Below are positions 1 to 11,767 of a stretch of DNA of 64,000 nt, piece after piece. A program made the translations under genes and the position numbers. Source of the DNA: Galerina marginata (taxonomy: Eukaryota > Basidiomycota > Agaricomycetes > Agaricales > Galerinaceae); contig JAECYW010000018.1 in NCBI GenBank assembly GCA_023014335.1, forward strand, positions 1,178,001 to 1,242,000, given 5' to 3'. Position 1 is the first letter of the stretch. Each line of letters starts with the position of its first letter. The notes under the pieces are model-generated. The model was not told where the DNA came from and searched no databases. It saw nothing but the letters and a program-made list of their open reading frames with translations.

Positions 1-3000
1 GCAGCTTCGTCGTTCCAAGGATTTCCAAAATTGCGACGGCGATCAATGTTAACCCCTGAGCATTGCTGACTCCTAAATCCAGCCGTGGCTGTCGTTCTAC
101 CCTTACGCCTGTATTGACATTGGAGTTGGCGTGAATTTCAAGGTGTAATTATAATAGATAACTTACATTCCGATTTCATAACAAATGAAGAGGCAACCAA
201 GATTGTGACGATGACCAGGACAGAACGTAGCTAGCAATAGAAGTCTGAATTCGCATGGAAGAGCAAACAGAAGTCGAATGTCGAAGAGGGTGTTCGCCGA
301 GGCGGCGAGGCTGAGGCTGTGCGTCCAATTCAAGCTTAGGGATGAGTTGGGGTTCGTCATTGGTCGATGGCGCGGTCAGAGTAATGAGCAAAGCTTAGCC
401 GTGCCCAGGATAGATTTACGCTTGAAAAGCGGGAATAACATATGGAAGTGCTCTAACCCGGAAGAACGACAACCAAGACAGACCGGAAAGCAACACAATC
501 TTCCTTCAAGACTTCAGGTCCAGTCATCGGGTTGGCACCAAGACTAGGCGTGAGTTAAAGGGGACAAAAACGGAGGCAATGGCGCCATTGGTTGAACCTC
601 GAGTATCCAAAGGCCAAAAGCAAAAGCAATCTTCGGGACGAGGTACGAAGATTGAGGTGTTTACTTGGAGTAACTGTATCATTGTAAAAAGACCATGATA
701 AAACGGACTTAGAATTCATACCTTGTCGCAAGTTTCCCACCGATAACTTGATGCGCGTTGGAATTCCTTCCACAGCGACGCATTTCCAAGCGAATCCGTC
801 CGTTAAAAAGAAACGAATTTAATAAGAGCTATAACGGTGAAATGATCATTATACGGACGCATGAGACGGGGTTCCGGGATTCGCATTCTCACCTGAAGAA
901 CGTAGCAGAAACTTGAATTACAACGGACTTTTCGCCTGCTGCACGAACATGCAGGTGGAATCCGGAAAGATCCAAGTGGCTTTGAAAGACGAACTGAAAA
1001 GGACGTAGTTGAGTTCAAGTTGAGCTATAGGAATCGCCTAGAGTGCAAAGTAGATGTGTACTAACTTAGCAGGAGATCGTTTGAAGAAGGGATTGGTGTC
1101 GACGCGTCGACGCGTGGACATATGGACCTGGCGGCGAACTACACGTTGTATGAGCTGAGGCCTGAGGTTTCAGGGCAAAACTGGCGTGATGTGCATACAT
1201 AGTAGCCGGTTTCCTCCACTAGGTAATGATTCATCGCAATTGCAATGATTAGTCGCCAGCAGCAGCGGCCAGCTCAACGACTCGACGAGGTCCCTGGTTG
1301 AGAAAAGAACCTAAATAAGACGGTCGAAGTGTCCAAGGAATCGGCTAGTGTTCATAGACCGTGATGCGCGTCAGATGAATTTATACGGCATACACTGATT
1401 CGAACCTCACCTGAGAGCTGCAGCAAAATTCCGACAATTAACTTGATTGAACCAAGTTCTGACCTGACCCTCCATCTGAATCATCGACAGATAACTCTTG
1501 AAAAGCGTCACCGTTTGAACGTTTGGCAGTTTGACTTGCGAATGTATCGGATATTTCGATAAATCTCTACTAATGAACGCGAACTCATCCCAGAGATTGA
1601 GGACAATAAAGGAGGAACACGCCATGACGGATATGCTTACGCAATTTGAATTGTGTACTTACTAACATACTCGTGCCTGACAAAAGTGAATGCGGAAACC
1701 AAATTCGCGATATTTCTGGATATAGTACAGATAAGCTCAAAGTCCCAGGGAGAGAAAGAAAGCATCTTTCGTCTACTTTTGAGAAGTGCTTTTGGTTTTC
1801 TAAATACCCCTCCCTCCTTCCTTTTATGGGCAGTTCTTGAAACCCAGCAAAATTTTATTTATTCAAAGAGATGTTCTTTCACCGCAAAAATTTACCAGGA
1901 TGTAGGTGAGTTCTAGTAGAGCAACCCATGATAGAAGACCCAAGCCATACATTGCCTCTATCATCTGCAATTTGTAATGTTTGACAAATTTTGCGAATTT
2001 ATATAATTTCTCTAGTGAGAGTAAAACCTCACTTAATAAAGTTTTTTTTTAAGATTCTTAGGGTCTTATTTGTGTTCCTTCAGCTCACCAAGTTTTATAT
2101 CGCTAGCCTTAAGGATGGCTAAACTAATGGTTCACGAAGTTCCAGAGCCGTCGAAATCGCGATCACTTTTGTCACGTGCGAGTAGCAACGTGACCATGCC
2201 GAAGCGCCTCTTTAATCCCCGCTATCCTATTTGCTGGAGAAATTACTTGGGGTTGGCTGCCATGAGCCGGCTTGTCGATCATCTCCCAGGTCCTGCGATC
2301 ACGACATTTCAGTCAACTTGCCCTCAAACTACTCCCTATCAAGAACGGTGTTTATACCCACTTACTGCGACCCACTAATCTCTGAATCACGACACTTATG
2401 TACCTCACTTGAAGTTCAATTTCGAAGCTTGGTACTATAATGGTCTAAATTTCTTCTCATGCGCCCGTCTTCCATATCCCTCTGCACGAATTCGTACCAC
2501 GGTGATTGTATTGTACCTCGTCCTGCTGTGGGTGCATTAACAGGGCCTTGTTAGTGATCTTCCTATTTCTAAAGGTTTGCACCGCCTAGACGGCCAATGT
2601 GTCTCGCTCAATGTTGATGTGTGCGACCAGTACTCGTGAGGCTGATCTTCGTTGAGCTGGACATCCCGGACCTTGGCTCGCCCCCGATACTTGATCTCCT
2701 TGGAATCTGTTAATCGCGCGTCCGCCTTTCTAAGCCTCAAAGAAACTAGTAGTTGGTTTTAAGTCCCATCTTTATCCTTCATATTCTGACTGCTTTCCAG
2801 TACTTCGCAACCTCGACGAATGTGATCGGCATTACCTTCATACCCCCTTGCTCCCACCCTTGATATCCACCTCCACATCAAGCCAATAACCACGAGTATA
2901 TTCACATGTCGCCACTGCTCTCTTCAATAACGACCACGAGCGTTGTCAGCAGTACTGATATTGTTGCAGGTACCTATAAGTCGGACGCGGTACTGAGGTC

Positions 3001-3019
3001 TGAGCTATAGCTCTATAAT
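1..3019. other. gene-poor stretch, no confident gene
   Basis: Only short open frames occur here, none with a recognisable domain, signal peptide or convincing splice structure. A minus-strand frame at 2537-2740 is charged and could be an exon fragment, but no partner exon was found. AT-rich patches lie around 1980-2060. I see no RNA gene or mobile-element end. Confidence 0.5.
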
Positions 3020-4409
3020 TTAACGATGAAACCAAGGTTGTTTGCTTGCTTCCTCGGCCGAAATCCTCTCTTCTGGTCTGTAAGTCAATAACCTTCCCAA
3101 CAAATCCTTCAAATCGTCAACTTCTTTGACCTGTATCATCAACTTTTCTTTCCAAACTGCGTTGAGGTTATTGGGGCGTGGAACTACCTCGCCAGCCTCC
3201 ACATATCCGCCGTTTTCTTCGATCGCCTCGATAATAGCCTTTCGTATAGTCGAAAGACTTTCTTCTGGTGTCCCTATGGAATGATCCTTCGACTTTACGT
3301 CTTTGTCAACATCTTCACCGCGCCCGTCCCAAGCAGACAACCAAGGCTCCGGCAAATTTCCAAGGGTATTCACCATCTGCGTAAGAACCTCGTTTTTATT
3401 CCCAAAATACGCTTCAAAAAGTGTTTGCCCCGTTCGAATTTCAAATATCAAGCAGCCAAGCGCCCAAACATCGGAGTGAGGGCCTGCGTCCTCGTTGAAG
3501 ATCAATTCGGGAGCGCGATAATCCATAGGAGTTCCTACGCCCTCTGCAGGTGGGCTGTTAAGGTAGAAAGATTGCCCAAGATCGATTATCTGGATTCGTG
3601 GGTCGAGATATTTGGTATCGATTGCCGAAAAGTCGATGGGTTCAACAACATAGGAAGGCGCTGAAGTGGAATCTCCAGACTGTACATGAGAAATATAACG
3701 CAGGGGATTGGTAACAGGTTTTCCAAATTTTTCATAAACCTGGCTTTGTGGCCACGTATGAAACTCTGCTATGTCGATTAGGATGTTCGAACCTGTAAAA
3801 TCTGAATCGTTTCAAATCATCAATATTGCAGAACGAGAAGGATTGATAACGCATGCTCTACCCACCCCCATGTCCTATACCGCATAAATGAAGATATGCC
3901 AAACCTTGAGTAACTTGTAGCGCAAGTCGCCTTGCAAGGTCCCCGCCCATCCAGCCTCCTCTGGCTGATCGTCCTTGAACCAACGTTGCTATAGATGGAC
4001 CCGCGACTCTTAGAACTAAACACCTGTGTGAGCCATTTGGACCATCGATTTGAAAATGGCGGGTAAGTAGCGGCACGTATTGTTTTCCTGGATGATCGGA
4101 AGAAACGCCCTGTCGTTCAAGCTGCTGGAGGATATCAAATTCTCTGTTCAGAGGCCGATTCGACTCGTCGGCAGTAAGTATTTTGACCGCGACATATTGA
4201 TGTAAGTCCCAATCGCGACAGAGCCAGACTGTGCTGAACCCTCCATATCCGAGTTTGTGAACGACTTGGTATCTATCGTTGTCAAGAGTATCGTTGATGT
4301 ACACCGGATGAAAGCCTCCAGGTCTGTAGAATTCGATGTCTTCAATGTTGTCTAGATCAGAAGGTTGGAAAGTTTTAGATGGCGCCTTGACGATGTTCGA
4401 ATCGTTCAT
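3020..4409 (-). CDS. SRPK-like serine/threonine protein kinase
   Basis: Two exons (4409-3866 and 3801-3020) joined over a 64-nt intron give 441 residues. Visible motifs in order: RPGGFHPV (about residues 29-36), typical of the N-lobe of SR-protein kinases; the glycine loop LGYGGFSTVW (53-62); the VAVK lysine at 76; the catalytic loop HGDFTGSN with Asp182, whose codon is rebuilt exactly across the intron; DLGQSF (Asp255) replacing DFG; then GTPMDYRAPELIF and DVWALGCLIFEI. By homology it phosphorylates proteins on Ser/Thr; SRPKs classically act on SR splicing factors, while such divergent fungal members have mostly unknown targets. The loop lacks the usual DxKxxN lysine, so activity should be tested. 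The start is the only ATG in the exon frame; the frame extends upstream without an ATG. Confidence 0.85.
3802..3865 (-). other. intron in the SRPK-like kinase gene
   Basis: A GTGGGT donor and TTCAG acceptor remove 64 nt and rebuild the catalytic HGD triplet in frame. An in-frame stop follows the donor if the intron is retained. Confidence 0.8.
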
Positions 4410-4439
4410 TTTTTTCTTGAATCTGTCCAAGAAAGAGCT

Positions 4440-4910
4440 CCGAAAATATGGATGTCTGATTTTCGCTGAGACATCCCTTATTTGTAAGTGATGGAACGGA
4501 ACGGGCCGCAAATGGCGTCGGTTCTGAAAACGGATCGTCGCTGTTGACCTTGCGTCCTTGCCCTTCAATGCTTCAACCTTGACGTTTGATTAAATTTCAA
4601 CCACCATCATCTGTAACCTTGCCTTTCTCCATCACTCCTTTCGCCATGAAGGTCTCAATATTGAACTTGTAAGTGTTTAATTTTCATTGTTTTCGCCTTT
4701 GACACAATCCTAGGTGCTGATCTATGATTTAGTAAACGCACAACCGCGTCGCGTGCCCCTGGCTTGTCAAGTATGTGGGCCGACGCCCGGAGCCCAAACT
4801 TGAGGGGGAGACGCTGTGAGTTGCTCCGGGTAATCGAGGAGGTGGGGACTGTAGCCTAGGTAGGAGTCCGAGGGTGGTTGAGAGCGGGGGTGCGCAGGAG
4901 AACGTACCAA
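4440..4910. repeat. left copy of a degenerate direct repeat
   Basis: This stretch covers the 5' end and upstream region of the SRPK-like kinase gene and recurs in the same orientation at about 8060-8520. The clearest shared blocks are around CGCGTGCCCCT and TAGGAGTCCGAGG, plus the GACCTTGCCCTTC and TCAATATTG segments. The two copies have many substitutions and indels. They bracket the beta-module gene and its inverted partial copy, implying a segmental duplication that carried kinase promoter DNA. Confidence 0.6.
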
Positions 4911-5094
4911 GGCCAGTACACCATCTACAAGGATATGCCAGCGACGATAGTCGTGTCTTGTACTGCAACACCAACTTAATGTCCGGGTCCTAAGTCCATC
5001 TAGAAGGCAACAGCGCAAAAAATGTTAATAGTCTTGTCTGTTTCTTAAGCCTTTAGGCGACGGCGTGATTACTACACTCGTTGGTGGTTTGGCG

Positions 5095-5521
5095 GTCATT
5101 TAGAAGTCATACAGGTAGATAGATGGATTGCAAGGTTTAATTGTACAAAGATATCACAGCAGGCGGTCAAAAATCCTGAAGCAGATCACGGCTCGTTAGT
5201 CAACGTCCACACTTTTGGGCGCTAGAAACGCTATTAGCCAGAATATTATTAATAGCGACGCGTGCCCTGTCAGCGAGCCACTCACATTCAAGCCGCATTG
5301 ATCTGGAGATTCTTTCCGACGATCCCATAGTAGCTCGCAACCCGACCAGCACCACCGACATTGACATAAATGGTCTCTGCCACTTCGCGAGGCCAAGCTG
5401 TGGTTTGTCCGGGTCCGATATCGGAAAATTGTTCGGGTTTGCCTTCGGGGTCGGCGTTGGAGACTTTGACAAGAATGACAGAAGACAAGCCATTGGTCAC
5501 CGAGATGGCCCCCGATTTGCC
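5095..5521 (-). pseudogene. inverted partial copy of the 3' exon of the beta-module gene
   Basis: The reverse complement of this segment matches 7426-7861 almost base for base, including the last 70 codons, the stop and about 200 bp of 3' flank; the main difference I see is a 9-bp indel near 5150. Similarity stops abruptly at 5521 inside the exon. No promoter or upstream exon is attached, so it is a truncated, recent inverted duplicate. If read through from either side it would yield RNA antisense to the 6.3-7.7 kb gene. Confidence 0.8.
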
Positions 5522-6215
5522 AAGCTCTCATTAGGTACCTAAAACTATGCGAGATCTTGGTCCGACGTCCGAAACTCACTTTTATCGATGGTATGATAGA
5601 ATTTTAATTCCAGTTCTTCACAGCATCTAACACTGGCTTTTGCAACGAGGTGATCATGAGCAAAAGAATAACATTTAATTTTCATTTCCGCCCTGTGCTA
5701 AATTTGTAGGCTCCAATTTTATCCCTAGATTCGTATTTTGGCAAGATGATGGCTTTCAGGATCACATCGGCAGTTCCGTTCTACCCATATGAGCGAGTAA
5801 TTTTTCCGTGAATATTGATTCTGTAGGTCGCCCGCCCTTATGACCGTGTCTGGACTTGCATTAAGGCTAATTTTAATAATTGCGCTTCCGCTTGTTTAGT
5901 AAACTTGGACTGGGTATCTGTTGATCTTTGAAGTTTAACCCTACTCTACCTCTCCAGTGAGTGCTTATTCTTGTACGATTAGCTCAGAGAAAGTCTTCTC
6001 TTGCAACAAGCTACCAGTCAGAGGGTCAAAGCATCATTTAACGAAGCCTCATTGTTATAATCAGGCTCAATCCGAGCATCGATGCTAGTTCATTGGTTAA
6101 CTCTCGCAGAGGTAAGTGATCAGCAATTTTTCTAGAAGTCTAGAGGTTTGAAAACGGCCGTAATGTACTAGGTACCCCATACCCGTCTTTCTTTTCCAAA
6201 TGGTATGAGCTGGCA

Positions 6216-6222
6216 TATATAA
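6216..6222 (+). promoter_or_regulatory. TATA box of the beta-module gene
   Basis: TATATAA lies about 80 bp before the ATG at 6300. Confidence 0.6.
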
Positions 6223-6299
6223 GCACCTCTTGAATCCGAGTCAGCGTTCCACAACCAACAACGAACATCTAAGCATCCAACCGAAACAATATTTCAAGA

Positions 6300-7659
6300 A
6301 TGTCGTTCTCCAGGACACTCACAATCAAGACGTAGGTCGCACATTATCTTTGTTTGTTCCCTTACCGCTCCTTACCGACTTCTTACAGTGATGCAACAAT
6401 CGTCGCACCACTCGCGCTCATGTTGACTTTCGACAAAATCAGCGGGACCCCTAACATGGATCAGGTGGCTTGGCGGTGCGTTCCTCGCCAACGACTCTGG
6501 CTTTGTAGTAACCTGACATCTATATTTCCAGTGTTATTGAATTTGGCGGAGGTAAGAGGCGAATTATTCATTAACTTGGAAAGCCTGTCACTAACGTGGT
6601 TCTAGGCGGACAGTTCGCTAACGTAACTTACGAGCAGAAGTACATTCCACGCTCTTTCATGATTCAGAAAGTCTTATAGCTATTACAGCCTTATGTTCGC
6701 ATCGGTTCAGGTTAACGCGGGAAGCATTGTGTCTGCTATGGCGGATACGGTCATTAGTGTATGAATAATCATTTCAAACTGAAATATTCCTCAATTGCTA
6801 ATTTTTGGTTGTGTAGATCGGTCAACGGACCGAATTGGTCGCCAGTGGTGGAGGTGTCAAGTTCAATGTGAGTATACATATACGCAACTTAACATTCCCT
6901 TAACGAGTGTTGTACTGGCAGCCCCCTACTGCAGGGAACGCTGGAGAGTTGGATGCCACCAATATGACTGGTGAGGCCCAGGGTTTGGCTGTCGGTACGT
7001 GATGGTCCCCATCAACACAGTTTGGTGCCAACGGTGTTTGGATGCATTGTCAGGATTCATCGGCGAAGGAGGGTTTCCTAACCCTTTGCTGGTTTGGCAG
7101 AATGTCGGGTACGTCACTGACTACTTTGTCTTAGTTTGAACGTTAGCTGATCGAATCTTCAAGAAATGAAAATAGTGTCCAAGCGGAGTTTACTCCAATT
7201 ATCAGCGCCTACGTTACATACGACTACCAGCAAACCCAACTCATAACCGGCCAAATTGTATCTCCGGTTCTATTGAATCAGAATCTAGCTCTGCTTCCCA
7301 CCCAACAATTGTACACCCTGGCGATGAGGCCCGATGGCTCTTACGTTATAACAGCAGACCAGGCAGTCTCCGCTTCCCCGAGGCCAAAAATCAAGTTTGA
7401 TCCTGGTTTCGACTATTACCTTCAAGGCAAATCGGGGGCCATCTCGGTGACCAATGGCTTGTCTTCTGTCATTCTTGTCAAAGTCTCCAACGCCGACCCC
7501 GAAGGCAAACCCGAACAATTTTCCGATATCGGACCCGGACAAACCACAGCTTGGCCTCGCGAAGTGGCAGAGACCATTTATGTCAATGTCGGTGGTGCTG
7601 GTCGGGTTGCGAGCTACTATGGGATCGTCGGAAAGAATCTCCAGATCAATGCGGCTTGA
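6300..7659 (+). CDS. beta-module protein with a unique C-terminal domain, function unknown
   Basis: Nine exons (6300-6331, 6389-6475, 6532-6551, 6606-6670, 6711-6758, 6817-6867, 6922-6994, 7054-7108, 7176-7659) total 915 nt, or 304 residues, with no internal stop. No signal peptide. The first ~210 residues are related to the N-terminal module of the genes at 30.3 and 46.1 kb: shared features are a WxVI segment, SFMIQK/AFMVPQ before an intron, AEFTPxxxxYxxxDYQ, and an xTQxIxGxIxSPxLxxQNL block. The last ~95 residues are different from both and end in a Gly/Val-rich strand pattern, so the family has alternative C-termini. The 40-nt intron at 6671 is unusually short but is required by frame and by the paralogues. 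I do not recognise a named family. Confidence 0.75.
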
Positions 7660-7861
7660 ATGTGAGTGGCTCGCTGACAGGGCACGCGTCGCTATTAATA
7701 ATATTCTGGCTAATAGCGTTTCTAGCGCCCAAAAGTGTGGACGTTGACTAACGAGCCGTGATCTGCTTCAGGATTTTTGACCGCCTGCTGTGATATCTTT
7801 GTACATACAGTACAATTAAACCTTGCAATCCATCTATCTACCTGTATGACTTCCAAATGAC
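7426..7861 (+). repeat. right arm of a ~430-bp inverted repeat
   Basis: This covers the 3' part of the last exon plus about 200 bp downstream of the stop and is matched in opposite orientation by 5095-5521. The arms are separated by about 1.9 kb holding the rest of the gene. Confidence 0.85.
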
Positions 7862-8059
7862 TGCTAACCCATCGAAAGAGAGCATGGCGGCACAGGAAGC
7901 CAGAAAACATCGCTGGTTTATTGTGAATCTTTTTAACCATACAACTGTCTCTTACACGGATATTCATGGAGGTTTCGTATGACCATCGTTGACCAATCGT
8001 CGACTTGAAAAGGACGATCATATTCAGATTCGTGCCACGTATTTTAATCTTCCTTCCTC

Positions 8060-8520
8060 TCAAAAAATTGATTGCCACCCTTCAACAACCATACTATAAC
8101 CTTCTCCGGCAATTAAATGACTCGGAGACGGACCGCAAATGCACACAAATGCCAGGCAATGGCGTCGTTTCCGAAAATAGATCGAGTGATGTTGGTCGCT
8201 GTTTGACCTTGCCCTTCGACCACCATTGTCATCTAACCCCGCCTTTTCCTTTTGTTAGTTCCCCCCTCAATGCCTCAATATTGGAATTTTAAGAGTTTTG
8301 ATTATATCTAGGTGTTGTACTACGAAGCTAGCAGACCCACAACCGCATCGCGTGCCCCTCGCTAGTCAAGCATTTGGGCCTGCGCTCGGAGCCAAGGCTC
8401 GAGGGAGGGCGACGCCGACCGACTGATCAAGGAAATAGGAAGTAAGATGCAGCCTCGGTTAACTTCGATAGGAGTCCGAGGTGGGTTGGGGGCAGAAATG
8501 AGTGGGAGGGCGTACTACTT
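8060..8520. repeat. right copy of the degenerate direct repeat
   Basis: Same-orientation, diverged counterpart of 4440-4910; see that entry. It contains no kinase coding sequence that I can recognise, only the duplicated upstream region. Confidence 0.55.
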
Positions 8521-9166
8521 GCAGTCGCCGCCACCGCGTTAAAGGAACCTTCACCTCCTTTAACCACTGCATCCAGTGGTTATATTTTGACAGAAGACGC
8601 TCAAGTTACCTGGGTCCACGAGTGGATGTGCCAGAGTATAAACTTGCATTATGGTCCCACGACCCATGACCTCCGCCCACCTGTGTCAGTCGTGACCCAC
8701 GTAGAGGGCCCGCGATGGCGTCAACTACCTCAAGTTAAACGACGGGGCATACCGAGTGCCAGTGATTCGAATTTCGGTATAAAATTACATGACGCATGAC
8801 TGACGAACTTTTAAACACTACTTTGAGTCGTTCGAACTCTTAGGTACATATTTTTGCTAGATTAAAACTATCATGAAATCCTACCTTTCGAATAAGAGAT
8901 TCGTTCTCGTTGCTCTAGGTGAGCAACATACCTTCCTCCATTCGCCGCTTTACATTGAACCTGTTCCAATTCCAAGAGGTAGTCATCTGACCACGTCGAT
9001 CCATGGACTTTCTGTGGGAGGATTCGCTACTGATAGATCCGAGAACAAATTTAACAAGACAGAATGTGGGGAGCGTGCCTGGTATGTATTAAAGGGCACC
9101 ATCGTGAAAGGCAGACCTCGGCCTCGACATTGTTCGTCCTCCCGCAGTTCTTCCTCACGAGCAAAT
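8521..9166. other. intergenic, no supported gene
   Basis: Open frames run through 8587-9166 but show no domain or signal peptide. The frame reaching the 9167 gene from 8873 opens with a plausible ATG but has no secretory signal; the ATG at 9167 starts a clear one and is preferred. Confidence 0.45.
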
Positions 9167-9913
9167 ATGCGTTTCCAATGGCTGACTGCTGTTTCTCTTC
9201 TCTTCAGCGCTGTAACCTTCGCCTCCCCGACTGTGAATCAGGAGACGGAAGTTCATTTGCGAATCGAGGGCGCCGAGAAGACCATATTCGAAGGCAAGAT
9301 CCGCACCAGAGGACACAACGTCACGACAGCCTCAGGAGGAGATCACCACTGCGACGGCACGAATAACAAAGAAAATCCCCGACCGGGTCCGACCTGTACC
9401 AGCGCATTAGCTGATGCTGCGAGGTTGAAACATTTTGGCTTTGATGGGTAAGTACTTATACGAACTGTTTCCAGAAACTAAGGCTAACAGGAAGGAATTA
9501 GGACTTTCTTCGCAGAATTCGACGACTTCCTCATCACCTCCATTGGGGGCGATGCCCAGACGACCACCGAGTTCTGGGGCCTCCTTCTTAACTTCGTGTT
9601 CACTCCGGTCGGCGGGTGTCAGCAAGAAGTGAAAAAGGATGACCACATTCTCTGGGCTTTCGATGCGTTTAACAAAGTCCATTTCCTGGCGCTTGCTGGG
9701 CCAGCCACCGCTCATAGGAACCAGCCAGTCGTGCTGACTGTCGTTGATGGGTTGACGGGTATTCCGGTTGCTGGAGCAGAAGTCAATGGGCAGACAAGTG
9801 ATTCGAAGGGGAAAATATCTGTTACCTTCGCTAAAGCGGGGGTCAATGGGGTGAAGGCTGAGAAATCTGACTCTTTACGGTCGAATCAGGTGGATATTCT
9901 CGTTTTACCTTGA
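9167..9913 (+). CDS. secreted DUF4430-like protein
   Basis: Two exons (9167-9447, 9502-9913) give 230 residues. Residues 1-19 (RFQWLTAVSLLFSAVTFAS) are a clear signal peptide. Next comes a LRIEGAEKTIFEGKI segment, a Cys-containing HHCDGTNN and PTCTSALADAA stretch, FAEFDDFLITSIGG, then GGCQQEV and ILWAFDAF, an order I associate with DUF4430-type (transcobalamin C-terminal-like) domains. The last ~60 residues (VVLTVVDGLTGIPVAGAEV...TDSKGKISVTF pattern) look like a small carboxypeptidase-regulatory or Ig-like beta domain ending in SDSLRSN. Predicted extracellular; ligand and role unknown. The intron rebuilds GFDG-TFF exactly. DUF4430 assignment is from memory of the family pattern. Confidence 0.75.
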
Positions 9914-10291
9914 TGGGTGTCTAATTTCGCATTTGAATGGGAAGTCCCTGATACTCTCGAATCAGCATTTTTGGTGGTTTGTAGCTTTCACTTCGAATTT
10001 GGTTGGCGTCGTGGAATTTCATTCCACTGCATATCTAGGACAAAAAATAAAAGATATTACTTTAGGAATGACTTCTGAATCTCTTGTCCGAGTTTGGATT
10101 GACCTACTAAAGGCGAAATTATAGGCGGTAAACGCGAAGTTTTTGACAGTAAATGAATAGCAGGGCAACTCGTCAGATAACCAGAAGCCGAATGTATAAT
10201 TGTGCCATTTGGCCACGCTTTCTGCGTCACATTCGAAGACTTCGTGATATGTTTATTTTGCTTTAGATCCTATGTACGTTTGAGTAAACAA
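9914..10291. other. intergenic between convergent genes
   Basis: Presumably holds the 3' UTRs and terminators of the convergent 9.2 kb (plus) and 10.3 kb (minus) genes. No other feature seen. Confidence 0.5.
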
Positions 10292-11767
10292 TCAAACAGG
10301 ATAACCATCTAACGCCCTGTAAAATTCGGCAGGGTATGGGCGACGATAAACATAGAAGGGCCAAATCATCGAGTTTAGGAGGAAAAGGGTCATGCCAAGT
10401 AACCAGAGATCAAGGACGCACAACGCAAGGACGACAATGATGAGCACGAGGTATAACGACCCGCGAAAAAAATTACTGCCAATTGATACTTGATGGAACG
10501 CCTTTATCAGCTGGACAGTCAAACTCCCCGTTGTGAGGAACAAGACGAAAGTTGTTGTGGAGCCAATGAATTTGAAAAGAATGTTGTGCGATTTGAGGAG
10601 CAGGCGCACTGTTAAGAATTAGTTCAACGACCACATGGAAAGTTGAAATACCCACAAAATTCAGACCAATTTGAAGGCCAAATAGATCCTACAGCGTGGG
10701 CGATGAGCAGAAGCAATTTCTTTGCGAGTCTTGGTAGGATTTGGTCCAATGACCAGATCAGTATGGCGACGCTGACGCCTAATTGAAGCAGAATATGACT
10801 AGAAAGTAGAACTGTAATACTTGGTTTGAAGAGGTCTTCAAAGACGTCAGATGTTTCAGGTTGGTCGGAAGAACTGTCCAACAGGGATGGAAACCACATC
10901 GACATCAATACGGATACGCAGATCCCAATCCAGGTAGCGGAGAGAGCGACGGAAATGAGTAAGAGAATCTTAACGTTGACTGGGATGTTTGTTCAGTATT
11001 AATTCGCGCATCGTAAGAAACTACATACCCCATGTGATATAATTCTCCCTGTTCGTAAAGAACAAAGGCGCGAAGATATTGGACGCGTTAAATTCATACA
11101 GTCCTAAAATGTATAGCCTTATCCAGTGCACTGGGTCAGCCCGCGTTTTTACGAGACTGGCCAACTCACGAAGTTGTTAAAATTGTTGCAATACACCAGT
11201 CTAGCCAAGTAGCTGCCGTTGAATCCCCCCTATACCCGAGGACAGCCTTGGACAACCCAAATGATGCCACTGTCAAACTAAGTACCAGGCGATACAAAGT
11301 GATGGGAGGGTGAGTGTCCGATTCCACCGGGAGCTCTTTTGAAGAGTATGAAGGACGTCGGATGGAGAGGAGTGCCAGCAGGTACCACAAGATATCCATG
11401 CAGTCAAAGTTAAAAAACCACGAGCAGTACCGGGGAGGGTTGGATTCATTATCGTAAGCGGTGGCGGCGAAAAATCTAATTGGATAACCTTCAGGTCATG
11501 ACGAACTCAAAACGCAGTAGGGATGACCCACGTTAATGTGAGGACGACGCTGGAGATCCATTCTAGTGTTATCGGCGCGATTGTCTTACCCTGCTGAGTT
11601 AACACAGCCTTCGTCGTACCGAGGGCAAGGGTTATTAAGACGAATATCGCTCTATAGGGTGTTATCCTCGGATACCAGCCGCGGCGGAGGGGTGTTGATC
11701 TTATACGTTCATCGTTGAAATCATCAGGTTGTATTCCTGGCTCGTCGTCGCCCAGGGGAGGGTCCAT
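10292..11767 (-). CDS. polytopic membrane protein, about ten TM helices, function unknown
   Basis: Five exons (11767-11514, 11475-11170, 11117-11029, 10979-10656, 10608-10292) add to 1290 nt, 429 residues, all junctions in frame. A short acidic, Pro-rich cytosol-like N-terminus is followed by roughly ten hydrophobic helices. The first half is an internal repeat: an ITxYR-x8-LxxGxxKAVL-x3-G-x6-LxW-x5-LT pattern occurs at about residues 35-80 and again at about 135-180. A soluble acidic loop (LLDSSSDQPETSDVFEDLF) separates later helices. No transporter signature motif or nucleotide-binding domain is present. It is probably an integral membrane protein of unknown function. Confidence 0.7.

Noticed and set aside
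4410..4568. N-terminal extension of the SRPK-like kinase
   Set aside because: The extended frame has no ATG before an upstream stop; ATG 4409 is the only supported start in that exon.
8873..9166. Longer start for the DUF4430-like protein
   Set aside because: It would bury the clear signal peptide that begins at 9167.
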